Source: Periplaneta americana (lineage: Eukaryota; Arthropoda; Insecta; Blattodea; Blattidae). Taken from it: a stretch of DNA of 64,000 nucleotides. The position numbers and the translations under genes were made by a program. Numbering within the stretch: the stretch's first letter is position 1; the number at the start of each line of letters is the position of its first letter. Below, piece after piece: positions 21,565-36,233 of this stretch. The notes under the pieces were generated by a model, which saw nothing but the letters and a program-made list of their open reading frames with translations, had not been told where the DNA came from and did not search any database. Where the stretch lies: positions 261,501-325,500 of the forward strand of contig NW_027185502.1 of assembly GCF_040183065.1 (NCBI RefSeq), in the 5' to 3' direction.

Positions 21565-22320
21565 TGCACCCAGCGAATAGGGATTATAAAGAATGGACAC
21601 TTCGCGTCGGTACCTTTGATGTAGCCGGACTGATTTCAATGACCTTCAAGCCAACTAAAGCGTGAGATTCTGCTTTCTCCCTAGAGTTGGCGCTGACATC
21701 ACACCAACTAGCAGTCTACACAGCGGAAATATAACACATATAATTAATACATCTAGGTACATTATGTACTCAAATAAAATAAATTGGATCCATAAAATAA
21801 TAAATCCGCCATTAACTGTAATATCTAGACTCTAGAGTTCCTTTATAATAAGAGTTGAGACGTTGACCCCAACAACAATTAAAATATGTAATGATTTGAT
21901 AGCGCTGAAAATGGAAAAACAAAACTGTTACGAGAAGTAAAACCATATACCTATATTATATTATATACAAATATTAAACGAATTCGATACTTAATTTTAT
22001 AATGTATTATATTATTTTATAATATAATTTATTATATCTGAAATATAAAATATTATTATTACAACTAGTTTGTCACTGAGAAATAAGGAAAAGCTGTTAA
22101 CTTGAATGTATTTGAAGCAAAGCGTTACTGGATTATGCAATAAGGTAGGCGATGTTTGGATCCTGTGTCTCAACTCTGTTCTCAATTATTATCTTAGCGT
22201 ATGTTCGATTACACCAAACTCTAGCGCTTGAAAGTGGAACTAAACGCTGGCGCACAGAGAAACAAAACACAGGAAAATTCGCTCAATGTCCATTCTTTGT
22301 AATCCCTATTCGCTGGTGCA
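21565..22320. repeat. Inverted repeat pair about 690 bp apart
   Basis: The arm 21571-21599 (CAGCGAATAGGGATTATAAA, continuing GAATGGACA) is matched in inverted orientation at 22287-22315 with one difference, and both are flanked by GTGCACC-like sequence. They may be two inverted copies of one dispersed repeat or the arms of a foldback element. Confidence 0.55.
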
Positions 22321-22324
22321 CCAT

Positions 22325-23190
22325 GGTGCACTCGTAGCTGCTAGCGGGTATGCTCTTTACCGCTTCCTGCTGCACGACGGTGCAGACGGGACGGCACCGC
22401 TTACACTTTGCACATTTCAGAGAGTGCTGACGACCACTGCTGTAAACTGTTCACAACGACTGTGAAAAGGACAGAACTTATACCCCTTACACTCTGTATT
22501 GATATTGCGTCCGAGGTTTAGAACCAAGCATTCCAATTCTTCTCTTCACTGTTTACGTGGAAATAGCCTATGAGATAATATTGGGTAGCGCGATATTATG
22601 AAACAACCATATTAATGTTCGCGTGCAGTGTATATATACATGACACATTACACACAGGCTCGATTGACATAGACTAACAAAATCGCAAAGCAAGGAGTAG
22701 AACTCTTCTTAAAAAAACCTGGCTAAACGTGAAGACTTCATATGACGAATGTAATGCAGATACGCGGAAAGTTTTTAAATCATAATTGTTGTTTTTGTAT
22801 AACATTGCTCGATGTAGCCTACATTTTGACAGCGAAAGGTTAATATCGAACAGCAGCAAAACTTGCTTTCATGATTGTCTTTTTAAAATACTTTCTCATA
22901 ATATTGTCGTGAGATTTCTTATGACTAGGAGTTTATATCCCGTAGTAAATTTTAAGTTTTACTATTAAACAGAACTATGATGCAGTTTATTGTAATGATG
23001 TCATTTTGCTTGAAGTGTGATACTTTCCCAGTAATTTTGTACGAAGTCCGAAGAATAAAATACTGGTACCTTTAGATCAAAGTAGGCTGAAGTGCACAAT
23101 ACCGGAGCGGGCGTGTGGTAATTGCGTAGAAGACGCCAGCTGTTCACATGTGCCACTTTTGAACTACTCTCAAATCTCGTAGGCATTGTT
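22325..23190. other. No gene seen
   Basis: Mixed sequence with short frames on both strands, for example the minus-strand 61-codon frame ending at 23001. None has recognisable domains. Confidence 0.4.
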
Positions 23191-23195
23191 TTTTT

Positions 23196-23455
23196 TTTAT
23201 TACTGGGTTATTTTACGACGCTGTATCAACATCTCAGGTTATTTAGCGTCTGAATGAAATGAAGGTGATAATGCCGGTGAAATGAGTCCAGGGTCCAGCA
23301 CCGAAAGTTACCCAGCATTTGCTCGTATTGGGTTGAGGGAAAACCTCGGAAAAATCTCAACCAGGTAACTTGCCCCGACCGAGATTCGAACCCGGGCCAC
23401 CTGGTTTCGCGGCCAGACGCGCTGACCGTTACTCCACAGGTGTGGACGGCATTAT
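23196..23455 (-). repeat. tRNA-derived SINE
   Basis: Read on the minus strand: head GGAGTAACGGTCAGCGCGTC (A-box region), then GGGTTCGAATCTCGG (B box), then a body containing GGTTGAGATTTTTCCGAG and ending GTTGATACAGCGTCGT. The same family occurs at 30300-30540, and its 3' body is shared with the SINEs at 37219 and 37515. These are mobilised by LINE machinery in trans. Confidence 0.88.
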
Positions 23456-23983
23456 TGTTAACTCTGACAATTTTATCTATGTTTGTTATGCATTATGTTG
23501 GTTTTTGACGGTCTGTATAGAAGGGTTATGGCGAAGGTATCTTGGGGGCAGCGGAGGCTTGCCCCAGCTGTATCGTAAATGCAATGGATATCGTCTTTGC
23601 AGGTAGAGGAAGCATTGACACACAAATATATAGGCCTATAGATAATATGCAAGGGGCGAAGCTGAAGGGTAATCTGTGAGCCTTAGAATACCCATGGGAT
23701 TTTCAAGAAATAAGCGCATTTTCATTTTCCTGTTTCCATTGGTATAAGTAAATGAAATCTCTAGTTTTCGGTATTACGCTCTCTAGTTACGGAAGGATTG
23801 ACGCCAGCTCCTCGGCGCGGGACCAGCGCACAACTACATTATGGCTACTCACCAATGAGTTATACACTCACTGAATGAGGAGACTGCTTCAAATCAGACT
23901 CGCTGCAGCTGATAGAGAAAGCATATGCGCATGCGCCAAGCGGAGTGCTTGCATACGTCACTAATGCTAAACCGTGTGCTGTG

Positions 23984-24070
23984 AAGTCAAATACTGTAGA
24001 TACTAATACCGGAAAGCTGGCTGTCATATGTGCGACATCGACTAACAGCGCTCCAAGCGGAAAGGTTTGA
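23984..24070 (+). repeat. Left member of inverted repeat flanking the P-type and hAT transposons
   Basis: CAAATACTGTAGATACTAAT and CCGGAAAGC, and further on CAGCGCTCCAAGCGGAAAGG, are matched in inverted orientation at about 29095-29205. They may be terminal regions of the P-type element, with the hAT inserted within its right part, or two copies of an unrelated repeat. Confidence 0.5.
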
Positions 24071-24373
24071 ATAAGTTGACGAGAGGGTCGGCCGTGCGAG
24101 AGGAGATCGAAACATTTCTTGTGTTGCCTGCAGCGAGCTAGAAGCACAGTCTACATAGACTGTGACAAAAGTAAGATACAGTACTACCTGTTCTAATATA
24201 ACCTATGCATTCTACAAAGTCACAAACTTTTAAGTAAGCCCTGATTGTTGTATTTTTATATTCCTGGCCCTAATATCGTAATTGTTATTTACTAGCAAAT
24301 ATGATTACAATATAAAATGTTTCGAAATATAATATTGCAAGCCTTATAAAGCACAAAATTTATCTTGTTACAG

Positions 24374-26475
24374 ATAACTTGGAGAATGTTAGAACTCCAA
24401 AAAGAGAAAAAAATTCGTCTGAGAAAAAAATACAATTTCTTACTAACAAACTAAGGAATGCGCAGAAAATTATGTCAAGACAAAGGAAACTCATTCAAAC
24501 CCTAAGAGCTGACGTACAAAAATTGAAAAAATCTAATTCATCTTTAGAATGTGATCAATCGCTGGTAGAAGATTCATTTCTTAAATCTCAGTTGAAGCTA
24601 AGGAAAAGAAAACCTATGGGAAGACGATACACCGAGTATGAAAAAAATTTCGCACTGGCATTGCATTATTATTCACCAAATGCATATCGATACTTGAGGA
24701 AGACTTTCTGTCTGCCGACTATTCGCTCCTTACGTAATTGGCTGCAACAATTGGGTGTGGGTCCAGGTTTCAATGGGCAATAATGCAACTGCTTAAGATA
24801 AAATCGAGAAGTCTGACACCAGCTCAGAGAGTTGTTTCCATTGTACTTGACGAGATATCTTTGAAACAAAGTTTCTCGTATGATGCAAAATCAGATTTAT
24901 TCGATGGCTTTGTAGAATTTGGACCGTACGACAGTCAAAATCAAACAGAAAGTGGAGAATTGAAACCCGCAAATCAGGCTTTAGTATTTATGATTAGGGG
25001 CTTGCAAACCAACTACAAGCAGATAATAGGATATTTCCTACCTAATAATTCCACGCCCGGTGATGTTCTAAAAGATCTTCTTTCCGAAGCCATCCGCGAG
25101 ATTAGTAAATATGTGGCTAATTTCCTAAAGTAGTCGTTAGTGACCAGCCAGCCAGTAATATTAGAATGAGGAATTGATTGGGATGCGAGGTTGATAAACC
25201 ATTTATTGAAATAGATGGAGAAATTGTGTACTTCTTGCATGACACACCACATCTCCTAAAGTCAGTACGAAACAACTTTAAGCGGCACGACCTTTCGTAC
25301 AAAGATGAAGTATACAAGTGGCAACATGTTGTTGAACTGTATAATAAGGATAAAGATATGAATCCACGATTATGCCCAAATTTGAGACAAAAACATATAG
25401 AACTTCCACCTTTCTCGCCCATGAGGGTTTGTCTGGCTGCACAGGTGCTAAGTCATTCAGTCAGCAAGGCCATAAAAACTCATGTGTCGTTTCAGTCACA
25501 ACCTGAAGAAGCTCTTCAAACAACTGAGTTTATAGAGCTAGTGGATCGTGGATTTGACTGTTTTAATTCATCGACCATGAACGATGCTAAATCCTCACGC
25601 AGGGCTTTACAAACTACTTCTTGTCATTGAACGACTCTACAAAAACTGTAAAGTCTGTTTTCAAAATTAAAAATTCTGAGCGAAAAAAAGACAAACCCAC
25701 CTTGCTTTAAGGGTTGGATACAAAATATAATAGCTCTACGTCACTTGTGGAGAGATCTGGAACAAAATTTTAACTTTCGGTTCCTGCTTACAAGACGTAT
25801 AACACAAGACTGTATTGAAAATATTTTCTCTGTCGTGCGTTCTAAGGGTAGTTATAACATTATCCCTGACAGCTGTAAATTCAAGTCTGCCGTCAGAGGA
25901 ATTATGAGCTGCCAGCTCTTAACACCTTCAGAGAAAGGCAACTGTGAAATTGAAGTTAGTGATTTTTTAGTTACGAAGAAGGAGATTGAAGAAAGTTCAT
26001 TTAGAATCTGCAGTGATTATCCAGCAACAGAAAACAGTTTTGTAGAAATCGCTGAACTTGAAGAGGACAATCATGATCAATGTATGATTCCAGATAATGC
26101 ATTAACATATGTGACAGGGTGGGCTTGTAACAGAATACCACATGAGATTTTCAAACTGGAACTAGCTAGTTTCAAATCTGAAAACTTGACAGGCATTTTT
26201 CGGCATATTGCAAATAAAAAGTATGACAGTGCTAATTTTCTAATTCCCACAAGTTATTAGTTTCTTTATCTAAAATTATTCGATCAACATTTCACACGCA
26301 CTTTAGAAAAATTCTTTCATCAAGCAGACAAGGTGTAAAAACCAAGTTAATGGCCCTTACTTTTAAACAAATAGATCAAACTAATTCAGTATGTAAAGAT
26401 TGTAAACATGTTTTCGTTAATAAGTTCCTTAACGTAATGATCAATTGTTTTGTAAAAATGAATGTGACAGAGTAA
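24374..26475 (+). pseudogene. P-element-type transposase, broken
   Basis: P-superfamily transposases are GTP-using RNase H-fold enzymes usually carrying an N-terminal THAP zinc finger. Here a good acceptor (TTGTTACAG) precedes 24374, suggesting the THAP exon was upstream; I did not find it. In order: coiled-coil (IQFLTNKLRNAQKIMSRQRK), YSPNAYRYLRKTFCLPTIRS, the catalytic start SIVLDEISLKQ, GFVEFGPYDSQ, ALVFMIRGLQTNYKQ, then VSDQPASN (second Asp region), FLHDTPHLLKSVRNNF, RLCPNLRQKHIELPPFSPM, and WRDLEQNFNFRFLLTRRITQ followed by CIENIFSVVRSKG. The C-terminus near 26390 has VCKDCKHVFVNKFLN. At least four frame breaks (near 24780, 25120, 25630 and 26260) and one stop near 25170 make it inactive. 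Confidence 0.85.
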
Positions 26476-26686
26476 GTTGTAGAACAGTGACTGGAAAAAA
26501 AGAACAGAAAGGCTGAAATAGTAATGCATCAGTAACCTGGAGAATAGAGAGTTAATGGGACAATTAAGAAGTATGTGCAGTAGCTATACTGTAGCTTTAA
26601 TGATGTTTTTCACCAATGTGATATCTCTTTTAAAACATCTTATAATATTATTATTAGCATCATAATGTTCGTTCAATAGTTATGAC

Positions 26687-28882
<2,196 letters not shown>

Positions 28883-28951
28883 GTTATGACAATTAAATTA
28901 ACGAGAATGTAAATCTGACCGTTCTGTACTGATTTCTTTAGCTCTCATGTA

Positions 28952-29035
28952 ATATCTAGGAGGGGTTGGAAGGAATTGTGGTAGGCCTATATAGTAATAG
29001 GCCTACCACAATTCCTTCCAACCCCTCCTAGATAT
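28952..29035. repeat. Perfect 39-bp palindromic hairpin
   Basis: Arms 28952-28990 and 28997-29035 are exact reverse complements around six bases (ATAGTA). The arm contains GGAGGGGTTGGAAGGAATTG and GTGGTAGGCCTAT. No protein frame crosses it. It could be a young foldback insertion or a hairpin-forming transcript source. Confidence 0.9.
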
Positions 29036-29094
29036 GTACGCAATCAAATACAGTAGAGAACTTCGTACGTTATTTGAAGCAATACATATTGGAA

Positions 29095-29205
29095 GCATTG
29101 TTCAAACCAAGCCGCTAGACAGCGCTAGTGTTCTCGTGTCGCCGCCCGACACCATGTTAATCGCGTTGCTTTCCGGTATTAGCTCTCTACAGTATTTGGT
29201 GAAGT
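29095..29205 (-). repeat. Right member of inverted repeat flanking the P-type and hAT transposons
   Basis: Inverted relative of 23984-24070, sharing CAAATACTGTAGA, CTAATACCGGAAAGC, AGCGCT and GCGG...TTTGAA in order. An open frame overlapping it (29034-29342) has no recognised domain. Confidence 0.5.
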
Positions 29206-29344
29206 CTGGAAAGAGCCTAGACTCTGGACATGCTCCGGACTTGTCATTCAGCGTTACCAACCTTAATACTAGTGAGTCTGCTACAAAGGACCGAAATTCA
29301 GCTACAAATACCAAAATGAAGCAACACACATTCACAGAGTAATA

Positions 29345-30295
29345 ACCAGAATCTATGACCTATGCTATAGTTACAATGTTCGAAGGCGGATGTGTTGGAA
29401 ATGTCATTAATTAATTTAGGGCCAGTTCATTTTTGTTGCATAGTCGACTCCCAACAAAGACACTGTCAGGTGTCGGCGAATTCACGAATCCAGGAATTGA
29501 CCATTAAACAATGGGCGCAATTCACATAACAGGAAAAGGAAACTGAAAATAATAAAGTTTTCCTTACCATGTTGCCATAAATAATGGTCGCAGTGTCCGG
29601 AATTCAGTCCTAACTTAAATTTTCTATTATGTTTTCGTAATTTTTTTGAGGAAGCGAGAAACTTCTTATGGTTATTGGAATGTGAGAAAATAGAATTTGA
29701 TAGAAGAACGTGTTTACAAATAAAATCGAGTATTCACAAATGGTCATTCGATCGAATCTCATTCGGCTACACTTTGCCATTCGACTACGACCATTCTGCT
29801 AAAAGCTACGTTTAGCCGAATTCGGCCATGGTTGGCAAAGCTGCAGTCTGTCAGTGTGTGAGAAATTATGGTATAAAAAAGTATCGCAGATCTTTTTGGC
29901 CCCTGAAATTTTAAATGTTAAACAAAGAAGCGAGTCACTGTCCAATTTGTATGTCTCCCAACCAGCTGCAACCCCCTACAGACACCATCCTGCCAAACGC
30001 CGTGACAGTAGAAGTACACTCAGAACTCGTGTAAATAGTCCTATAATGCCAATAAGTTAAGAAAACCAAATCTAATAAAACGTTACAGACTGTGAGTTTA
30101 TTGTTATTGTTAGAAATTTTTTCCACAACACTATCACTACTGCTTTCATTGTATTTTGTTATTACTATGATCTCCATTTGTCAAAGTTGTCAATATCAGT
30201 AGCGGTCTTTTGCATTGACGTTTCTTCCCTGATAATCCTTCAGCTTCATGTTATTTTTGTTCAGGCAAAATCCTCTTCACCTTTGTTTTTCTTAT
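29345..30295. other. No gene assigned
   Basis: Contains a symmetric region of CGAATT/ATTCGGC-type motifs at about 29740-29840. A plus-strand stretch near 29937 reads HCPICMSPNQLQPPTDTILP, with a C-x2-C pair, but it is short, without a matching second zinc half, and I cannot assign it. Confidence 0.35.
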
Positions 30296-30299
30296 TTTT

Positions 30300-30540
30300 G
30301 AAGTAAATTATTTTACAATGCTTTATCAACATCTTAGGTTATTTAGCGTCTGAATGAGATGGTGATAATGCCAGTGAAATGAGTCCAGAGTCGAGCACCG
30401 AAAGTTACCCAGCATTTGCTCATATTGGGTTGAGGGAAAACCCCGGAAAAAACCTCAACCAAGTAATTTTCCCCGGGAATCGAACCCGGGCCACCAGGTT
30501 TCGCGGCCAGACGCGCTACCGTTACTCCACAGGTGTGGCC
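30300..30540 (-). repeat. tRNA-derived SINE, second copy
   Basis: Same family and orientation as 23196-23455: body with GGTTGAGGGAAAACCCC and head with B box CGGGTTCGATTCC and A-box region GGAGTAACGG (minus strand). Slightly shorter in the body. Confidence 0.87.
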
Positions 30541-31194
30541 TTCACATTTGTTAGATATCTTGTTTGCATCTGCTACTTATTTTTTACTATTCTGGTTATT
30601 TCCTCATAAAATTTTATACATTGAGAACGATCTCTCTTATTCATCCTCTTTTAGTAGACCTACTGTATTTTAGTTTAAAAGTAATGGAGGCGTCTCGCCT
30701 ACAGGTCGATTTCTTCTAAGCAACTGAGTATACTTTCCTTGGTGTCAATGTTCCTCCCTTGTCTACCCGAGTCCCTTTGCTTGACCCAATCCTGCACAGG
30801 ACCATCACCATAAAGGCTCGCTTGCTAACGTCCTCTTTCCTCACAAGTGACAAAAAGATCTGCAATACTTATACTAGAGGACAGTATTCATTTTTCGTCG
30901 GTCTGTTTCCGTAAAGTGCAGTTGTGTTCATTATTATCGTGTATCATCCATTATTCACTTTTCGTTTTTATTCAGTCAACTGTGGGTGCGGTATTTCGGT
31001 ACTACGAATACACTTATAGTATAGAATTCGAATTAGATTAGCTACTGAAACGAACGTGAAAATTGAAAATACATTTAACGGTTGGTAAAGAATACTTCGT
31101 GAAAACGAACTTTTTCTAATGACACTTTTCGACGCAGGAGCATGACTGTATTGGTTAGCAGCAGCGTCTTTAAATTACCACGCGATGAAGTGAA

Positions 31195-33347
31195 GTGAGA
31201 GCGGTATTTCAGTTCAAGTTTGTTTGTGAGTTTAAAAACATGGATCAGTGTAGTGATCTAATAGTGTATCTGAAATCAAGACCATTTTCTTCGTTGCCCT
31301 ATGAAGAGAAATGTGCATTGAAAGAGAGAAGACCAAAACCTCATCTAAACATTGTACAGCGTGATAAACATCAGTCAAGTAAGTTTCAGTCTCAGTGGTA
31401 TGAGCAATATGAATGGTTAACAGCAAGTGTAACGACCGGCATGATGCATTGTTACGTTTGTCTTCTGTTTGGTGGTGAAGGCGATAATAAAGAATGGAGT
31501 GAAACTGGGATTGCATGTATGATAAAGCTTCTATCGTAGAGCACGAAAACATCAAATTTCTAAGAAACATATTCTTAATTGAGAACGATATCATCTTCTG
31601 GGACAACTCAGAATAGAGCATGCTCTATCAGAAGCGGCTCGGCTCTCGAGTCTCAAGCACAACGAAATGGTGAGTCGCAATAGACGATATCTTGGCAGAC
31701 TGATTCAAGTCATCTGCTTCTTAGGAAAGCAAGAGCTCTCATTTCGTGGACACGATGAGAGCGATCAGTCAGAAAATAAAGGCAATTACCTAGAAATATT
31801 GGACATGCTTGCGCAAGAAGAGCAGTTTGTTAGAGAAAAGTTGGAATCCATATCGGGCTTTAAAGGGACTTCAAGTGAAATCCAAAATGAATTAATTGAA
31901 TGTGCAACATTAGTAGTCAAGGAAACAATTCAGAAGGAATTAGACTTGGCGGAATTCGTGTCAGTTCAAGCAGATGAAACACTAGATGTGTCTTGTAAAT
32001 CACAGATGAGTGTTATATTTCGTTATTGTGTGAACGATTCAGTACAAGAACGGTTTTTAGGATTCTTTGATGTATCAAAAGACAAAACCGTCGAAGGTTT
32101 ATCAACTGTTATCTTGAATGTGATGAAAGACAGCAAAGTTGAAAATAAGCTCATCTGTCAAACTTATGACGGTGCTTCAGTGATGTCAGGCTCTCGTGGT
32201 GGGGTTAATGCAGCAGTGCCCTAATTCAATGTTCATTCATTGTTACGCCCACAGACTTAATCTGGTACTTTTGTATGGTGCCAAAACGATTAAGAAAGTT
32301 CGTCTCTTTGTTTATGATTTGACAGCCTTTCACACATTTTTCAGTAAATCTTCAAAAAGATCTATGCTTTTAAGAGAGGCAGGTTTCAAACTCCCTCAAG
32401 CAAGCACTACGCGCTGGAATTATCACTCTAGAGCTACAGCAACTATAACTGCTCACTTGCAGGAACTAAGAAGAGCGATGTCTCATATTATTGACAATGA
32501 TGAAGACTGGGATGGAGATTCCTATAATGGCGCTGTTGGTTTGTTAAGAAGATTAGAAGATCCAACCTTCATTTTCTTGTTGTGTTTTTATCAGAAAATA
32601 TTTGTTTACATTGACCACTTATACAGTGTGTTGCAAATAAAGTATACATCAAATATCAGCATTTGCAATCATGAAGTAAAATATGCTATAACGAATGTAA
32701 AATCTCTTAGAAATCAGGAAACTGTTGAGGAGTGCATCAAAGATGCTAAGGTGCTGAACAATGAGGCAGGATCAGGATCATTTATGAGACTACAAGTCCT
32801 AGCTTTTGAAATAATTGATACCATAGTGACACAGATGGAATCGAGATTTGAAGATCTTAAAAACTTTAATTTTGTTGAATTACTCGATGAAAAACAGTTC
32901 CCTGCTTATAGATCAGTGTTTCCGTTACTTAAGTTGAGTGCATTGGTAAAAAAGTATCCATACTTTGACAGTGAACAGCTTCAAAATGAACTCACAAACG
33001 TTTATTCTGACCAAACAAAGCATTTTCCTGCAGGTTTGTTGCTGAAATATTTTTTGAACAATGGCTTAGAAAAAATCTATCAAGAAACAGTGCGGCTCAT
33101 AAGACTGATTCTCACCTTTCCTGTATCTGCTGCGTCGAGTGAACGAAGTATGAGTGCACTGAAGAGAGTTAAGATATTTTTAAGGAACTCCATGTCAGAT
33201 TCTAGACTGACCAATTTGAGTACTCTGGCTATTGAGAAGGGTTTGTTAAACAGTCTTTCCAGAGACGACATCTTCAAAGAACGCATCATCGACATCTTTG
33301 CAGAGCGAAAAACACGCCGACTGGAGTTTATCTACAAAAAAATATAA
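31195..33347 (+). pseudogene. hAT transposase of the ZMYM1-like (DUF4371) group, broken
   Basis: Begins with FSSLPYEEKCALKERRPKP and a TTF/ZMYM-type zinc segment (FQSQWYEQYEWLTAS...MMHCYVCLLFGG). It continues with GKQELSFRGHDESDQSENKG, the DUF4371 core LAEFVSVQADETLDVSCKSQ, TYDGASVMSGSRGGVNA, then FIHCYAHRLNLVL, ASTTRWNYHSRA, and the hATC domain FPVSAASSERSMSALKRVKI. These zinc-finger MYM-type 1-like proteins in insects are mostly hAT transposases. Two frame breaks are visible, near 31530-31660 and near 32210, the latter between GGVNAAV and CPNSMFIHCYAHR. Otherwise conservation is good. A possible right TIR is GTAGCTTCGCCACTG ending at about 33396; the left end was not fixed. Confidence 0.87.
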
Positions 33348-33383
33348 GGTATGAATTTTAGAATACCCAGTTGCATGAATGTA

Positions 33384-33470
33384 GCTTCGCCACTGATAAT
33401 ATGTAATTTTAGTGCCAGATAATATGTAGTTTTAGTACTAGATAATATGTCATTTTAGTGCTCACCTTGT
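33384..33470 (+). repeat. Short tandem repeat, about 27 bp x 3
   Basis: GATAATATGTAATTTTAGT recurs three times with small changes just after the ZMYM1-like hAT gene, ending in TTTTAGTGCTCACC. Confidence 0.7.
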
Positions 33471-33479
33471 ATCTAATTC

Positions 33480-34120
33480 ACGTCTTCAGTCGTACTTTTG
33501 AATTGTCGATGTGATATTTTGTAGTAATAAAACACTATTAACATTAACTTATACGGATATTGTTCGTAAAATTGGAGTAGGTACACTGCACTGACGGTTC
33601 ACTGCTCTCTATTTACTGTTGATTTCACTCAAAGCTGGTTAACTGTGTCGTGTTGAGGGAACGTCTGCTTAAACCCTGTTTTCAATGCTCGGAATTAACA
33701 TCGTTGTTGATGCCATCTAGTGTGGAGTTTCTATTACTGAAGGCGTGTATTTATGTAGGAGATTTAGAGCAGAGTTGGGCAGAATTTTGCACTCTGTGCT
33801 TGCACCACAGTCTACTATATACAGTCACGAAGCTTGAGTTTTGAGGGTGCTAGAAACAATAGACTGTGACGGTACTATTTTGCATTGCCTGTAATGAGGC
33901 GATATTAGCGATCCTAGTGGTGAGCAACTATCTAATGTTTGCATATTTACTACGTATTGAGCTTCGCGACTGTATATACTAAACTGTGCTTCCACGGTGT
34001 ATGCCCTACTACGAGAGAAGTGTGCTTATAGAGTGCACGAAAACCGGTTTATTCAAGTTTCGTACGTAGGCCTACTATATGTTTCAAAAGAAAATGTTAT
34101 TCTACCAAACTGAATAAGAA
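33480..34120. other. No gene seen
   Basis: No recognisable exon or element boundary. Confidence 0.4.
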
Positions 34121-34124
34121 CACA

Positions 34125-34370
34125 AAGTAATGAAACACTTCCTTAAACAAAAAACAAAACATGTCTGTTGCACATTAATTCATATTACTCAATTTCTCAA
34201 GATTTGGAGAAACTGTATTAGCACAAGCTATGAGAAGAACTGCCGTTAAAAGCCCACCATTTCTTGTTTGAGATTTGTTTATTTTCGTAATAGAAAATAA
34301 CTGTTCACATCTATAAGTGAAACCAAATAAACACAAAACTTTCTCACACACCTTATCTAGATACTATCAG
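34125..34370 (-). pseudogene. hAT transposase C-terminal remnant (GTF2IRD2/EPM2AIP1-like)
   Basis: The minus strand reads KVCEKVLCLFGFTYRCEQLF then SITKINKSQTRNGG, LLTAVLLIACANTVSPNLEKL. This corresponds to the family's FGSTYRCEQLFS.MK..KS..R....D.HL...L RIA.....P....L block at the end of hAT transposases of that group. Only this tail survives and it is degraded. It is distinct from the CGGBP1-like and ZMYM1-like hATs nearby. Confidence 0.62.
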
Positions 34371-34979
34371 TCCGCAAGCAATGATACGTATTTATTTATT
34401 TAAAATAGCAATACAGTATGTAAAAAAAATCCACTCATAAAAAGTATGTTTTTTATTTTGCACAATGTTTAGTTTTTAGGTCATGTTATCTATTACCGGT
34501 ATTTGCAATGTATTAGGTACTGGTAGACTACTTTTTATAATTGATAGCATTCCCTTTATTAATTGAAGAATGACTTATAAATTCAATGTAATTTGGCTAC
34601 CTTTGCGCATTATATTTTGCGTGGTTACTTATGTCCTGTGGTGTAAAAGTACCGGTAAAATAATTTTCGATTCTCTAAAACTTAACAACAGGTCTATACT
34701 GATTATCACATATTTATTTCACTTAAGTCTTTGATTATAATAAGAACTTGTGTAATCAAGGTGCATGTATTTACGTCCTGTGATCTAAGAGTAATGTATG
34801 TTAATATAATGTTTGATTCTCTGAAACCTAACAATATGCTGATTAACGTAAAATTATACATTCTACTGGCTGTTCAGTTCAAAGTGAGTCATGGCTCGCT
34901 GTATGCCGTCATGTGGCTAGTCGATGAGCCTAGAGAATTCAATCTTCCTACACTTCCGCAGAGGTGTATTACTTATCTG

Positions 34980-35398
34980 CCAGAGAAGTTGCCTAGCAAG
35001 TACGGCGTTCATTCAGAAGAATACTTACCGATACGTACGGTAACGCCGGTAGTGGCAGGAATGTGAACTGTTTCGAAACATGTACTGAGGTGAGTTTTTT
35101 CTTACTGTCGGGATATGGGGAGAGGGTTAAGACGATTATTTACATATTTGTTGACATTAATTTCGACGGTCAACATGGACACGGAGCATTTGATTTGTGT
35201 TGTGGAATTTTGCCGTACGCAACCGATGATAACAAATGCCCTGCGTACGACTTGGCCGCGAAAAACACAGTTCGAAAGAGGTTATGATAGCACACAGATC
35301 TTACAGACCGCCATCTGTTGCTACGACGTTCAAGTTATACCGTACACGTTCTCAAGTTCAGATTGAACGCCTTGATTAATAGGCAACTTCTCTGACAC
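34980..35398. repeat. Foldback element with inverted ends
   Basis: GCCAGAGAAGTTGCCTA at 34980 and its inverted form TAGGCAACTTCTCTGAC near 35379 are followed inward by GGCGTTCA on both sides. There is no coding frame of note and the target duplication is unclear. Confidence 0.55.
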
Positions 35399-35399
35399 A

Positions 35400-36230
35400 A
35401 AAGCTGAAACTCGCTTCAAATCGCTGACTCATCAGCAGTGACGTCATGAAACACTTTGAAATGAACATCCAGTATAATGTGTATTGTGTAGGGCTATTTA
35501 TGGATGTATGAGCATGTTTTCTATCAATTGCTGAGTAAGTATTTTCTTTTCTTTAATGCTCTGACCCACATCAATGAAACTTTGCATAAATATTTATTTT
35601 GTCCTAATTTTACATTAAACGTCGAAAATGGTCATAATCTGTCAATTTTAGATCATCACAGCGTTAGATTGTGTGATTTACGTACTGCTATTATCCATTA
35701 TCCATCATCATGGCGGTAAGCGCAGCGTTCAATTTGTCCTGGTTTCCTTGTTCCGCGCACCCGAGAATGTAGGGACTTGACTTAAACTAATCTGTTGTTA
35801 AGCATTTTATATTACTTCCGTTGTGTGAAGTGAAGCCTTCAGTGGAATGCGGGCTGGACTTCAGAGTCTATTCCAAACTACAAAACTCAAACTTCACTGT
35901 CATTCACTTATTCAGTAGGTAATTACAACTGACCTAGTTTCTTAGAAAATGAATTAACAGACCTATCGGTAAAGAAGAAATTAAAAATGCATTCCAAATG
36001 AACTAAAAGTCCTTCAAAGTATTAAGAATGACCAATAAATTGCGAAAAAAAAAAAATAAAATTGACTTATCAGTTCAAAAACATAAAAAAATGCAATATA
36101 AGAAATTATTTTTTACGTTGATATTAACATAGGAAGGATTTGTATATTAATGGACATGGTCCTAGTGTGAAAAAATAAGAGGATGACTTTTCATCAACAT
36201 TCGCCCCCTACTTATATTCCATGATCATAG
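35400..36230. other. No gene seen
   Basis: AT-rich sequence. Short open frames lack recognisable domains. Confidence 0.45.
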
Positions 36231-36233
36231 ATT

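Noticed and set aside
24367-26475. Working P element
   Set aside because: Several frame breaks, no THAP exon found, and no short TIR pair with an 8-bp duplication identified.
29854-30060. Zinc-binding domain exon (CPICMSPNQ)
   Set aside because: Only one C-x2-C pair and no second half, no splice support, and a competing frame on the other strand.
30187-33396. CAGTAGCGG at 30187 as left end of the ZMYM1-like hAT
   Set aside because: It resembles a hAT end, but the 8-bp flank does not match that after GCCACTG at 33396, and a SINE lies between.
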